Shown here: one piece after another, positions 1 to 8,706 of the stretch
How positions within the stretch are numbered: the first letter of the stretch is position 1
Layout of the letters: each line of letters starts with the position of its first letter
Notes under the pieces: generated by a model
What the model was told of the DNA's origin: nothing
Database searches by the model: none
The model's input: the letters and a program-made list of their open reading frames with translations, nothing else
Source: Gimesia alba
GTDB lineage: Bacteria > Planctomycetota > Planctomycetia > Planctomycetales > Planctomycetaceae
Direction: 5' to 3'
DNA: 64,000 nucleotides
Assembly: GCF_007744675.1 (NCBI RefSeq)
Contig: NZ_CP036269.1
Span: 6,499,046-6,563,045 of the forward strand
Program-made: the position numbers and the translations under genes

Positions 1-587
1 GCCACCACTTTGTCTCCAAAACAGGCAACGTAACTTGTAGTTGCCTGATTTTGAATTGTGACAGGATCAAGTGATCCTAAATTGTCTTGCCTAGCTGGTC
101 CTGCATCGGAGGGGCAACGAAATATAGGAATAATTTGTGTTGCTACCAATGTCTCGTTATTCTCGATGGCCGTCGTAGAAGGATTGCGATCCGGTTCCAG
201 GAAAAGAGGCGCCGTGAAACGTATCTGGCTGTATAAATTTCCCTGATCCAGTTGTGGAAGGATCAAAGCGGCCCAACTAAAACCATTCTCTGGCGGTCTC
301 GTTGGGATGTTGCCCGAGGCTTCAACCCAACCTGGTGGGAATGTCCGGTGCGAATCAAGATAACTATGAAAAGCAATACCCATTTGCCTGAGATTGTTCC
401 GACATTGAGTACGTCGTGCAGCTTCTCGAGCCTGTTGGACAGCGGGAAGCAATAAGGCAATCAAGATTGCAATGATTGCGATGACGACCAACAACTCAAT
501 CAGCGTAAAGCCTTTTTTCGTGATTTTGATTTTAAATTTCTCTTCGAAATCTTGTTGGTAGATTAACTGATCAGAATCAAAGCTCAT
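1..587 (-). CDS. DUF1559 prepilin-like protein (3' end beyond window)
   Basis: Reads leftwards off the window edge, so only about 195 N-terminal residues are visible. A short basic leader is followed by [20 protein letters not shown], the type IV prepilin/pseudopilin cleavage signal and hydrophobic helix, then [14 protein letters not shown], the standard opening of planctomycete DUF1559 proteins. A downstream stretch ending in [10 protein letters not shown] matches the family's CPSD region. The start is the ATG at 585-587, preceded by AAAGGTAA on the minus strand. These proteins are thought to be exported pseudopilin-like surface proteins; the exact role is unknown. It is not part of the 11.7 kb cassette described below. 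It is divergent from the kinase gene, with about 700 bases between. Confidence 0.9.
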   Translation of the reverse strand, partial: MSFDSDQLIYQQDFEEKFKIKITKKGFTLIELLVVIAIIAILIALLLPAVQQAREAARRTQCRNNLRQMGIAFHSYLDSHRTFPPGWVEASGNIPTRPPENGFSWAALILPQLDQGNLYSQIRFTAPLFLEPDRNPSTTAIENNETLVATQIIPIFRCPSDAGPARQDNLGSLDPVTIQNQATTSYVACFGDKVV

Positions 588-1307
588 CGTAGTTACCTTT
601 CGTAGAAATAGTCGCTTCTCAATGAAATCATGCGAAAACACAGGACTTCTTTGTTTTTGTTCCCTAATTCGTTTTCGGCCTAGCCAGATTGAGCTTCCAG
701 CTGCTATATCAACTTCAGCACAGAGAGTTTTCCATAGTCTCTGACAAGTCAAAATCTTCAGCGCATAAAAAAAAGGAACGCCGAAACCAGGTACGTTTCC
801 GAAACCCCGACCAAAGGGCACATACAAACGAAACCTGACCCGACGTTCCCAATACGTAGGGAACGCGATCCAAGTTGTCTGCTTCGATGTTTTTCCAAAA
901 TCCTAGAATTTTGGTTGGTCGTATTTCGGAAAGCAGTAACTTTACGCACTTGCGTCATTTCCAGATTGTTAGCACTAGGCTACGCTCTGTGAAATGCAAA
1001 ATCAAGAGGCGTTATAGACCTGAGGGTCAGATTTCTAAACCTTCTAATTCGTTGAATGATTTAGATGTAAATAGTCTGTTAGAAAAGAGTTGACTTCTCC
1101 TAAGTAAAAAATTAGGTGTATCTAAAGGTCTTCAGGATCAGCTAAAATGAGCGAACCTTCTCTTCTTATTAAGGAAATGGTTTTCAAATAATTAATAGGT
1201 CAAGAAATATGAATTTTTTTTGATCTATTTTTTCTTTCCTTGTAGGATTGCAGTCATACAAACAAAAGCGACTACACGATCTGTCAGAAAGCGTGAATTG
1301 TTTCACT
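588..1307. other. Intergenic region with a possible hairpin
   Basis: About 700 bases between divergent genes with no convincing coding sequence; the short open frames here have no family features or usable ribosome sites. Positions 775-850 hold an imperfect inverted repeat: GGAACGCCGAAACCAGG at the left end against CCTGACCCGACGTTCC at the right, with the heptamer CGAAACC recurring three times inside. It may be a structured element or a decayed repeat. The 3' half (1090-1240) is AT-rich and probably carries the kinase promoter, but I cannot name a clear -35/-10 pair. Confidence 0.35.
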
Positions 1308-4013
1308 ATGGTCAAACCCATCAATTATTCTCAAGATTTTTGGAATCAGTTAGAAAAAGTCGTATCAGAATATGAGGATGCTTTACGAAATGGGAATGCA
1401 CTGGAAGTAGAAACGATCTGGAGGAGTTCCCACAACAAAGAGCTAGTTTTACTCTTTGAACTGGTGCATACAGAGTTGGAATGGAGACTGAAAGCAGGAG
1501 AAGCTGTCCGCGTTGAAGAGTACCTGGAACGTTTCCCGGAACTGTCAGAGGATATCGATGCACTTCATGAGTTAATTTCTACTGAATATATCTTACGGTT
1601 GCGAACGAACTCAAAAGTTGAAGTCTCTGAGTATACAAACCGATTTCCACATTTCGGTGAATCGTTGATCTCTAGATTGCATGATGCAGCTAAACAAGAT
1701 CAACCAAATTACTTTCCCCATAGTGCTCATGAAGAATCTGTGAGCCATTCACAAAATTTGACACGATCACAGAGGGAAGCAAAAACAACAGATTCGTCTT
1801 CTGATCAGACAAAACAAAACTTGTCCCATCAAAAATATGGTCGGTATATCGTCAAAGAACTACTTGGCAAAGGATCATTCGGACAAGTTTTTCTCGCTTA
1901 CGATCCAAAAACGAAACGAAATGTCGCTCTGAAAGTTCCGCAGCAGTCTTTACAGCCAGGATCTGAAGAATATGAGCGTTTTCTACGAGAAGCGCGTGCA
2001 GTCGCTGCACTCCAGCATCAAAATATCTGCCCGCTGTTTGATCTTTTAGAAACCAATGATCGAATCGTGTTAGTAATGCCTTACATCGAAGGAAAATCGT
2101 TGGTAGAGATAATCGAACAACGCAATCTTTCATTGGAAAAATCGATTCAACTGGTGAGAACTCTTGCTTTAGCTATGGCGTATGCGCATGAAGCAGGCGT
2201 GATTCATCGTGATCTGAAGCCAGCCAATATTCTGATCGATGAAAAACGATCTCAACCAGTGATCACTGATTTTGGCCTGGCACTTCTGGAAAATAGTGAT
2301 GAAACAAAACTAACACATCAAGGGCAACTTCTTGGGACTCCTGCCTACCTCTCTCCGGAACAAGCCAGTGGTGACCTTAAAAGAATCGGCCCTGCCAGTG
2401 ATATTTACTCACTGGGAATGATTCTTTACGAACTTTGCACGGGAGAGTTACCCTTTGCTGGCTCCGTCAGTTCAGTAATCGGACAAATTCTTTCCAAAGA
2501 ACCGGCTGCACCTTCGTTGATGAACTCTAACATTCCCACTGCTCTTGAACATATTATTCTTAAAGCGATTGCCAAAATTCCAACAGACCGATTTTCCTCA
2601 ATGAAAGAATTCGCAGCTATTTTGGAACAGTTGAATCAAATCGATAATAAAAGTATTTCCTTAGATGTCACTGTAAAACATAAAATATTCGACCCATACA
2701 GAAAATGGTGGATTGTCACCTTTATTACAATTTTGTTTTTAACTGCTGTGATAGGAATGTTCTTCAATGCTCATGCTCCCCCACCAGAATCAAAGCCTAA
2801 AGTTTTACAAAACGTCTCTACAGAATCCATACCTGTTTTCTCCAAACAAATTGATCTATTGAGAGAAATCGTAGTTCCCGGTGATGTCATCATTGGGCAT
2901 TGGGCGCTGAATCCGGATGGCTTGATGGTGATCCCTCAGCAGTATTCACGATTATCGATCCCTGTTCATATTGATGGCGATTATCAACTTGAATTGGAAT
3001 TAACTCGTAAATGGGGAGGAATGGAAATCAATCTCATTTTTCCCGTTGGAAACAAAGCTTGTATGTTATCACTGGGACGCGAAGATTGGTGTGGACTACA
3101 ATTAGTCAATGGACATGAGTTCGGCCAAGTTTTACAAGATCATTTCCCGAATGGTCAACGCCACAAGCTGACACTTACCGTCTCGACCAGGGAACAACAG
3201 GCATCCATTAAAGCAAAACTAAACGATTTGTCGATTCTGGATTGGAGTGGTTCAGTTGATGCGCTCGCTTTACGCAGAGATTGGCAGATTCCCAAAAAAG
3301 ATTTTGGCTTGGGGGCACATTATGAGCAAGTCATCTTTCACAAGATGATGCTCAACGTGGAACGAGATACAAAGATTTCACGTGCACACTGGGTAAAATC
3401 CAAAACCGAAGAATACCAAGAATGGAAAGATTTACTCGACAAAATCGAATTACCACAGCTCGAATTCAATGGAACATGGAAGCTTGTCAAAAGTATCCCA
3501 CAAACAGGGAATGGTACTAATCGACGACGAGAATTAGAAAGCAGTAGAGAAGATTATTCACGGTTGATCTTGCCTGTAGTTCCAACCGGTGATTATCAAT
3601 TATTGGTCCAATTGACGAGGCTCTCAGGTATGGGAGAGATTAATCTACTTCTCCCAGTTGGCAATGCTTTCTGCATGGTTTCGCTAGGTAACGAAGGGAA
3701 CCAGTTTCGTATTCAAAACATCAATGGAGAATATTGGGGAGTCAAGCGAGAAGGAATTATAGTCAATGGAAAACAGCACATTGTAGAAGTCGAAGTCACT
3801 TTGGGAAAGGATGACTCAGCAACAATCTTTCTCAAGATCGATCACCAGGAGATATTCCGTTGGCAAGGAAAACAATCAGAGCTTTCGATTCGAGATGACT
3901 GGAGGATTCACCCGGTCGCCCTGGGACTCGGAGTACATTCTGATCTTGTTCGATTTCAACAAGTGTTATTCCGAAATAAAACAGGAACGGTCTTTCAGCT
4001 CGAGCGGGAGTAG
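1308..4013 (+). CDS. Membrane-anchored Ser/Thr protein kinase with a duplicated C-terminal module
   Basis: Hanks-type kinase. The N-terminal ~130 residues carry the planctomycete kinase leader (pattern RVEEYLERFPEL). The kinase domain follows at roughly residues 178-430, with glycine loop GKGSFGQV, the ATP lysine in VALKV, catalytic HRDLKPAN, and DFG. One membrane helix (WWIVTFITILFLTAVIGMFF) then leads into about 400 extracytoplasmic residues containing two copies of a ~190-residue module: DYQLELELTRKWGGMEINL and DYQLLVQLTRLSGMGEINL, each followed by a PVGN..CM.SLG motif. The likely role is to phosphorylate cytosolic targets in response to an outside signal; the ligand is unknown. I chose ATG 1308; an in-frame TTG at 1248 would add 20 residues. 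Neither has a good ribosome site. An isolated gene. Confidence 0.92.
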   Translation: MVKPINYSQDFWNQLEKVVSEYEDALRNGNALEVETIWRSSHNKELVLLFELVHTELEWRLKAGEAVRVEEYLERFPELSEDIDALHELISTEYILRLRTNSKVEVSEYTNRFPHFGESLISRLHDAAKQDQPNYFPHSAHEESVSHSQNLTRSQREAKTTDSSSDQTKQNLSHQKYGRYIVKELLGKGSFGQVFLAYDPKTKRNVALKVPQQSLQPGSEEYERFLREARAVAALQHQNICPLFDLLETNDRIVLVMPYIEGKSLVEIIEQRNLSLEKSIQLVRTLALAMAYAHEAGVIHRDLKPANILIDEKRSQPVITDFGLALLENSDETKLTHQGQLLGTPAYLSPEQASGDLKRIGPASDIYSLGMILYELCTGELPFAGSVSSVIGQILSKEPAAPSLMNSNIPTALEHIILKAIAKIPTDRFSSMKEFAAILEQLNQIDNKSISLDVTVKHKIFDPYRKWWIVTFITILFLTAVIGMFFNAHAPPPESKPKVLQNVSTESIPVFSKQIDLLREIVVPGDVIIGHWALNPDGLMVIPQQYSRLSIPVHIDGDYQLELELTRKWGGMEINLIFPVGNKACMLSLGREDWCGLQLVNGHEFGQVLQDHFPNGQRHKLTLTVSTREQQASIKAKLNDLSILDWSGSVDALALRRDWQIPKKDFGLGAHYEQVIFHKMMLNVERDTKISRAHWVKSKTEEYQEWKDLLDKIELPQLEFNGTWKLVKSIPQTGNGTNRRRELESSREDYSRLILPVVPTGDYQLLVQLTRLSGMGEINLLLPVGNAFCMVSLGNEGNQFRIQNINGEYWGVKREGIIVNGKQHIVEVEVTLGKDDSATIFLKIDHQEIFRWQGKQSELSIRDDWRIHPVALGLGVHSDLVRFQQVLFRNKTGTVFQLERE

Positions 4014-4163
4014 TTTTAGAGTAGGGACTGCCCCCTATTTCTATTCTGCAGACACATTAGAGATACTCATTACTGCAACAACAAAACCATCACTGGATTT
4101 TAAGCTTGAAGACTATTTCTAAGTGCAAAATAAAGATGTAGGGTAAAATTAAAGCCCCTCCCC

Positions 4164-4502
4164 TTAGCGATCCTCTGCTTCAACCGCGCGTAATGTCTGT
4201 CGGCGTTTGAGAAAGATCGTGAGCGCGACGGCAAACAGGATCATTGACACAAACGAGATTCCCAAGCCGTACATCGTGGCCTGTAGCGCAAACGAAATCT
4301 CTTCCGCAACCGCCTCTGAATCTGCTGCACCCTGCTCTCCTATTTCCCTGAAAGCCCGCAGCATTCCAGCAATCGTAGGCAACATGCCCAGCAGGGGCGC
4401 GATGACGACGGCGATTCCAGCCCCCCAGGCCACCCGCCCCCAGAATCGCTTCGATCTGGTGAGTTCCGGAATCTGATTCGGCACGGATGGGGGAGTCATC
4501 AT
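4164..4502 (-). CDS. Small MotA/TolQ/ExbB-like membrane protein
   Basis: About 112 residues with two hydrophobic helices separated by a helical cytoplasmic stretch. The run LLGMLPTIAGMLRAFREIG and the later EEISFALQATMYGLGIS correspond to the conserved channel-forming helices of the MotA/TolQ/ExbB proton-channel superfamily, but the protein is about half the usual length and lacks the first helix and the long cytoplasmic loop. The start is ATG 4502, with GGAG eight bases upstream; a GTG at 4511 is the alternative. No ExbD/TolR partner is adjacent, so whether it makes a working channel is uncertain. It is convergent with the kinase gene. Confidence 0.75.
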   Translation of the reverse strand: MMTPPSVPNQIPELTRSKRFWGRVAWGAGIAVVIAPLLGMLPTIAGMLRAFREIGEQGAADSEAVAEEISFALQATMYGLGISFVSMILFAVALTIFLKRRQTLRAVEAEDR

Positions 4503-4700
4503 TTTCTGCACTCCATCGTCATTCTTGAGAGGGACCAGGAACGTTCATCACGGGACCGCCGACGCTTTCACTGACACCATTTTCTGCTCAATCAGTTTTT
4601 TTTCATTCAATGCGTGATATCTGATTCGCTTCCACGCCTTTCAGTTGTACGAGAAAAGGAAACGTCCCAGCTTTACCAGACTTAAACCCGAGGTTCCAGC

Positions 4701-4970
4701 ATGTCAGCAGCAAACGAAATCCAGGATGGAATTGACGACGAAATCACCACAGGCATGAAATGGATTTTGACCATCATCACAGCAGGGATTGGTATGATCC
4801 TTGGAGCCGTCGTGGGGGTTTATGGACTTTATTTTCTTTGCACACTCATGGGAGACGGTTTCGTGCAAGCTGGCTGGGTGTTTCTGTATTTCACCGTTCC
4901 CGCCGGTGTGCTGGCCGGGGGAATCCTTGGCGGCTCGCTGCCGCTTTTATTTCATGCGAAGTGGAAGTAA
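4701..4970 (+). CDS. Small two-helix membrane protein
   Basis: 89 residues, unrecognised. Two strongly hydrophobic segments (about residues 22-50 and 60-83) are glycine-rich, with a short acidic N-terminus (EIQDGIDDEITTG) likely on the cytoplasmic side. A good ribosome site (GAGG, about nine bases upstream) supports ATG 4701. It is divergent from the small ExbB-like gene, with 200 bases between, so the two may be controlled from one region. No function can be assigned. Confidence 0.7.
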   Translation: MSAANEIQDGIDDEITTGMKWILTIITAGIGMILGAVVGVYGLYFLCTLMGDGFVQAGWVFLYFTVPAGVLAGGILGGSLPLLFHAKWK

Positions 4971-5060
4971 ACTTTGCCGCCACTCGCCTTCATTGAATCA
5001 GAGCCTGGTAGAAAATATTCCTGACTTTTTTTGATCGCCGAAACATCCAGACCATTTCTG

Positions 5061-5261
5061 CCAGGTAGCGTTTCTTAATTCGAACGGTCCATACCAAAGA
5101 CGCATAACCGGGGCTAACGCCCTGCGGCTAATTGGTCTTTTCTGCTGTCAATGTTCCTGAAACACGGGTAACAGGACAACATCGGACACGATTACTTTTT
5201 ACCTGGGTCATTTTATCGTCCTCAGAATCACTTTCAGAACGATAAAATAAACGCTACCCGG
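5061..5261. repeat. Dispersed repeat A, copy 1 (inverted termini, ~200 bp)
   Basis: Left end CCAGGTAGCGTTTCTT and right end AATAAACGCTACCCGG are inverted repeats of each other (14 of 16 bases). The segment includes an arm GGGGCTAACGCCCTGCGGCT. The same ends and arm recur at 52183-52389 and 61616-61817. This copy has only one recognisable GGGGCTAACGCC arm, so its interior is diverged. The structure is that of a small non-autonomous mobile or REP-like element; no coding sequence is inside. Confidence 0.8.
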
Positions 5262-5411
5262 AATCAGACCTGCGGCTCCTGTTTCCCTCAGGCAGAATTG
5301 CTATTTCTTTCTCGTTGGCAGACCTTACACTATTTAGTAGTCAGTTCATTACCGCTCGTATGGTTTTCAATGATTCATAACATCGTAGCGTGTTATGGAT
5401 GTCAGGAAGAG

Positions 5412-6782
5412 ATGATGCATTTTACTTATCAACATTTCGTGCTGTTCGTTGTTCTGTCCTGGGGGCACACCTGCCTGGCCGACAACTATCCTCAGTTCCG
5501 GGGCGCGAATTCCAATGCCGTCTCTTCGACGCCGCTGCCCGTCAACTGGTCGGATGCGGAAGGAGAACAAACCAATATTCGCTGGAAAAAACCGCTCGAG
5601 GGTGAAGGCTGGTCTCAGCCGATTGTCTGGGATGGTCGCGTTTATATGACGACCGCTGTACCTTCCAATCCAGCAAAGAAAAACAGCACGCGGCCCGAAT
5701 CTAACAGAGGGGGCTACGGCCGCGATCGCAAGGATCTGGTCAACGTGCAGTATCAATACCAGGTCGTCTGTCTGGACGCCGCCACTGGTAAGCAGATCTG
5801 GAAGAAGACGGTGAAAGAAGGCAAGCCGCCGCTGCCGCGGCATAGCACCAACACCTATGCCACGGAAACGCCGGTCACAGACGGGAAACGAATCTACGCG
5901 TACTTCGGCATGAACGGCGTTTATTGTCTCGATCTGAAAGGGAACGTGTTGTGGCAGAAAGATCTGGGTGTGTATAAAATGCGGGCCGGCTGGGGCACGT
6001 CCAGCTCTCCCGTGCTCTTCGAAGATCGGCTGTTCATTCAGGTTGACAACCAGGAGCAATCGTTCCTCGTCGCCCTGGATACGAAAACCGGAAAGGAGAT
6101 CTGGAAGGTCAGCCGCGATGAAAAGTCGCAATACAGCAGCCCGATGATCTGGAAGAATTCGTTGCGGAATGAACTAATCGTGGGTGGCACCGTCTATCGT
6201 GCCTATGATCCTGCGACCGGCAAGTTACTCTGGACGCTGGATATGAATAAAGGGCGTTCGTCGGCGACTCCCGTTGCGGTTGGCGATCGGCTGATTATCG
6301 GAAACGAACTGCGCAACCGGGGGGGCGATGATGACGGTGGTGGGCGCCTTTACTCGGTCAAACCGGGTGGCACGGGTGATATTACTCCGCCGGGCGACGG
6401 CAGGCAGGGGGAGTTCGTGGAGTGGCGGATGGACGGCTCCGGCATTCAAATGGCGTCGCCGACCTGGTTTGACGGGAACCTGTATTTCTTCGAACGTCGC
6501 CGGGGCATCATTCGTTGTGTCGATATCGAAACGGGGCGTCTGGAATACCAGAGCCGCGTCCCGGGCGCCCGCGCGTTCTGGGCCTCCCCCTGGACCGACG
6601 GCAAACATCTCTTCGCATTGGACTCCAACGGCAACACCCACGTCCTCGCGGCCGGCGACGAACTGAAAGTAGTAGCCGTCAATAAACTCGAACAGCAAGC
6701 CTGGGGCACCCCCGCCATCGCCGACGGCAGCATCTTCATCCGCACCGTCAACAATCTGTATTGTATTGCAGCGGGTCGGTAA
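5412..6782 (+). CDS. Exported PQQ-like beta-propeller protein
   Basis: About 456 residues. A signal peptide (FVLFVVLSWGHTCLA) is followed by NYPQFRGANSNAVS, the usual opening of planctomycete outer-membrane-assembly-like PQQ propellers. At least five blade motifs of the type VYCLDLKGNVLWQ, VVCLDAATGKQIW and YDPATGKLLW are visible across the chain. The family binds no known cofactor in most planctomycete members, and the role is probably structural or substrate binding in the periplasm. I chose ATG 5412 (5415 is equally possible) because AGGA lies just upstream and the signal peptide starts there; an upstream TTG at 5298 would place about 40 non-signal residues first. G+C-rich compared with its right-hand neighbours. 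Confidence 0.88.
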   Translation: MMHFTYQHFVLFVVLSWGHTCLADNYPQFRGANSNAVSSTPLPVNWSDAEGEQTNIRWKKPLEGEGWSQPIVWDGRVYMTTAVPSNPAKKNSTRPESNRGGYGRDRKDLVNVQYQYQVVCLDAATGKQIWKKTVKEGKPPLPRHSTNTYATETPVTDGKRIYAYFGMNGVYCLDLKGNVLWQKDLGVYKMRAGWGTSSSPVLFEDRLFIQVDNQEQSFLVALDTKTGKEIWKVSRDEKSQYSSPMIWKNSLRNELIVGGTVYRAYDPATGKLLWTLDMNKGRSSATPVAVGDRLIIGNELRNRGGDDDGGGRLYSVKPGGTGDITPPGDGRQGEFVEWRMDGSGIQMASPTWFDGNLYFFERRRGIIRCVDIETGRLEYQSRVPGARAFWASPWTDGKHLFALDSNGNTHVLAAGDELKVVAVNKLEQQAWGTPAIADGSIFIRTVNNLYCIAAGR

Positions 6783-6911
6783 ATGAGTTGGTCGGTTGGA
6801 GCAGTCGTGCGAAAAGTGATCGATTATTGAGCCTGCTGTGTGACTTGGCAGGCTGGATTCGAGTTTGCCCCTTTTTTGTCCAACGGCAAGAGATCTGGAT
6901 CATCTTACATT

Positions 6912-7388
6912 ATGTCTGAATTGGAAAGCTTTAATGAACTGGATCCCTGGCAGATCTTATTGAATCAATCAGGATTCCGCAGCAAGGGTCAGATTTATGA
7001 GATCGCGCAGAAGTGGGACTGTGATGCTGATGACATCATTTATATTGTCCGCAAACAAAGTTTAAGTTACTTTTCGGCGAGTACATTTGAAGAGATCCGA
7101 GAATCGGAAGAGTATCGGGAGCTCCAGGTGACTCGCGCTGCTCTCGCGGATATTTACGATGCAGTTCGTGACTTGATCTGGCCCAAATCTCGAACGCCCC
7201 ACTCCGGGAAAGACGGCTCCTGGTTTAATTTACGAGTCGGTATACAGCCCCGTTCGAAAAAGATCCAATGGTGGTCTGATATTGAGCCCGATTTACAGCC
7301 ATTTTACATAGTTAGAGATAAAATCATCAGCACGATAAACCAGTTGATCGATGGGGAGAAAGCCCCTAATGGCGGAATCGGGTTCTGA
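6912..7388 (+). CDS. Hypothetical soluble protein ending in repeat B
   Basis: 158 residues from ATG 6912, no recognised family, no signal peptide or membrane helix. Acidic and aromatic-rich (DPWQILLNQSGF, WWSDIEPDLQPFY). A GTG at 6840 would extend it by 24 residues with no better support. The final residues and the TGA stop lie in a repeat B unit (CTGACCCCTTTT, 7385-7396), so the natural C-terminus may have been replaced or trimmed when the repeat arrived. Function unknown. Confidence 0.6.
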   Translation: MSELESFNELDPWQILLNQSGFRSKGQIYEIAQKWDCDADDIIYIVRKQSLSYFSASTFEEIRESEEYRELQVTRAALADIYDAVRDLIWPKSRTPHSGKDGSWFNLRVGIQPRSKKIQWWSDIEPDLQPFYIVRDKIISTINQLIDGEKAPNGGIGF

Positions 7389-7432
7389 CCCCTTTTGATC
7401 GCCCGACATTTTTTCTGGCCCCTTTATAGTCT
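7385..7432. repeat. Repeat B units (CTGACCCCTTTT)
   Basis: CTGACCCCTTTT at 7385-7396 and a weaker second unit, TGGCCCCTTTATAG, near 7416-7430. The first supplies the stop codon of the gene to its left. Same family as the units at 8415, 14644, 15885, 43977, 45707 and 50534. Confidence 0.6.
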
Positions 7433-7496
7433 AGATTCTATTTATAGTTTTAAATAATGATTCAAGTTAATACCAATAAACACTGGAAAGTACGAA

Positions 7497-8408
7497 TTGA
7501 ATCACTCTCTCAAACCAAAACCATCAATTCCGTTAGTTGTTTGCTCTATATTGGTACTTATCGCATCCTTAATTCTAGTCGCTTTATGTATTGCGATGTT
7601 TTTTGCCACCTGGAATCCATGCTCCGTGTTCGGCGGCGCTATTCTACTCCCGCTTCCATTAGTCTTGGCAATCCTGCAATATTATGGCACATTTCATGCA
7701 AAAGAATCAGCTGCATTAACTACGGCTAAATTACTTTTCGCTTTAGGCGGATTCGCGTTTTGCGCTTTTATAATGACGCTTGGCAATCTTATATTTAATC
7801 AGATAAGTTTACCTTGGGTCTCACTTCTCATTCCTGTACTTACTTTTGGAGTAGTTGCTTTATTTTTAGGATGGCTCAATTTAGGTTGGTCAAGGCAACT
7901 GAAAAGTAGCTCTCCCTCAAAATCACATACTATCAATAGTAATCGTTTGATGTTTCGTGATCTTATTACTGGAATGATTGCTCTCACTGGTGTGACGATA
8001 CTCGTCGTTTATTTCGTACAATCGACGGCTCCTCAGTATGCTGAAAATATCCCATATAACAAAGCTCCATTTAAACTCCTCCCGGCAGGTGCCAGCAACG
8101 TATCATTCTGTCAGGGGCCCCGCGGAACTATTGCCTGCGAATTCACAATCGATGAGATTGCATTTATAAATTGGGTTGATTCTGGAATTGGATCTCTTGA
8201 ATCCCAAGCGGCAAATATTTCGCTTCAGTCGATCACGACACCCTACACAATTCGTCGTTTTAACAATCTTAGTTCAGATTTGAATGGATCGGATTTTGCC
8301 ACGATATCGGAAGGTTTGTACTATCGTTGGTCTAAAGAGGATCGAGGGGTTTATGCTGCGTATGACCGGACCAAAAATCGTGCGTATTACTTTGCTCATT
8401 ACCACTAG
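7497..8408 (+). CDS. Hypothetical multi-pass membrane protein with an outer C-terminal domain
   Basis: 303 residues. Four or five predicted helices occupy about residues 12-38, 45-65, 76-98, 105-126 and 157-178, followed by a ~120-residue soluble domain beginning KLLPAGASNVSF. That soluble domain resembles small orphan domains seen in other planctomycete membrane proteins, but I cannot name it. The start is a TTG at 7497, supported by GGAAAG upstream; there is no nearby ATG. AT-richer than flanking genes and bordered on both sides by repeat B, so it may be an acquired orphan. Confidence 0.65.
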   Translation: MNHSLKPKPSIPLVVCSILVLIASLILVALCIAMFFATWNPCSVFGGAILLPLPLVLAILQYYGTFHAKESAALTTAKLLFALGGFAFCAFIMTLGNLIFNQISLPWVSLLIPVLTFGVVALFLGWLNLGWSRQLKSSSPSKSHTINSNRLMFRDLITGMIALTGVTILVVYFVQSTAPQYAENIPYNKAPFKLLPAGASNVSFCQGPRGTIACEFTIDEIAFINWVDSGIGSLESQAANISLQSITTPYTIRRFNNLSSDLNGSDFATISEGLYYRWSKEDRGVYAAYDRTKNRAYYFAHYH

Positions 8409-8414
8409 GAGTCA

Positions 8415-8440
8415 AAAGGGGGCAGGTGACCCCCTTTTTA
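8415..8440. terminator. Bidirectional terminator-like hairpin (repeat B)
   Basis: AAAAGGGGG - CAGGTGA - CCCCCTTTTT: a nine-base-pair perfect stem with a T-run on each strand. It lies exactly between the convergent genes 7497-8408 (+) and 8438-8644 (-), so it could end transcription of both. It is a repeat B variant. Confidence 0.8.
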
Positions 8441-8644
8441 ATCTTCAATTTCTGGTTTTTTGAAGATTCGTCCCCAGAGATAGTTGCCAACAAACGCCCC
8501 CCCGATCAATCCCAAAGTAATGAGCTGAAATTGTGGTCGCTTGCCGTTTTTCAGGTCAACGGTTGAAAAAATAATGGCTGCAGCAATACCGCCGCAAACA
8601 ATCGCACCGATCACACCGCCAAGATTTAAATTGATATTTTCCAT
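8438..8644 (-). CDS. Small two-helix membrane protein
   Basis: 68 residues: a glycine/alanine-rich helix (LGGVIGAIVCGGIAAAIIF), a short basic loop (DLKNGKRPQ), a second weak helix (LITLGLIGGAFVGNYL) and a charged tail. Unrecognised. ATG at 8642-8644 has AAAGGGCG upstream. Its 3' end reaches the shared hairpin at 8415-8440. No function can be assigned. Confidence 0.6.
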   Translation of the reverse strand: MENINLNLGGVIGAIVCGGIAAAIIFSTVDLKNGKRPQFQLITLGLIGGAFVGNYLWGRIFKKPEIED

Positions 8645-8659
8645 ACCGAACGCCCTTTA

Positions 8660-8673
8660 TTCTGACCCTTTTA
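8660..8673. repeat. Repeat B half-unit
   Basis: TTCTGACCCTTTTA, a degenerate single arm of the GGGGTCAGG family, between two minus-strand orphan genes. Confidence 0.4.
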
Positions 8674-8706
8674 AACCATTCAGATCATTAAATCATATTA
8701 CTGGCA

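Noticed and set aside
758-958. 66-codon minus-strand open frame in the first intergenic region
   Set aside because: No ribosome site, no pattern, and it covers the imperfect inverted repeat.
5367-6131. 254-codon minus-strand open frame
   Set aside because: Antisense to the PQQ propeller gene, whose blade motifs are clear; no start signal.
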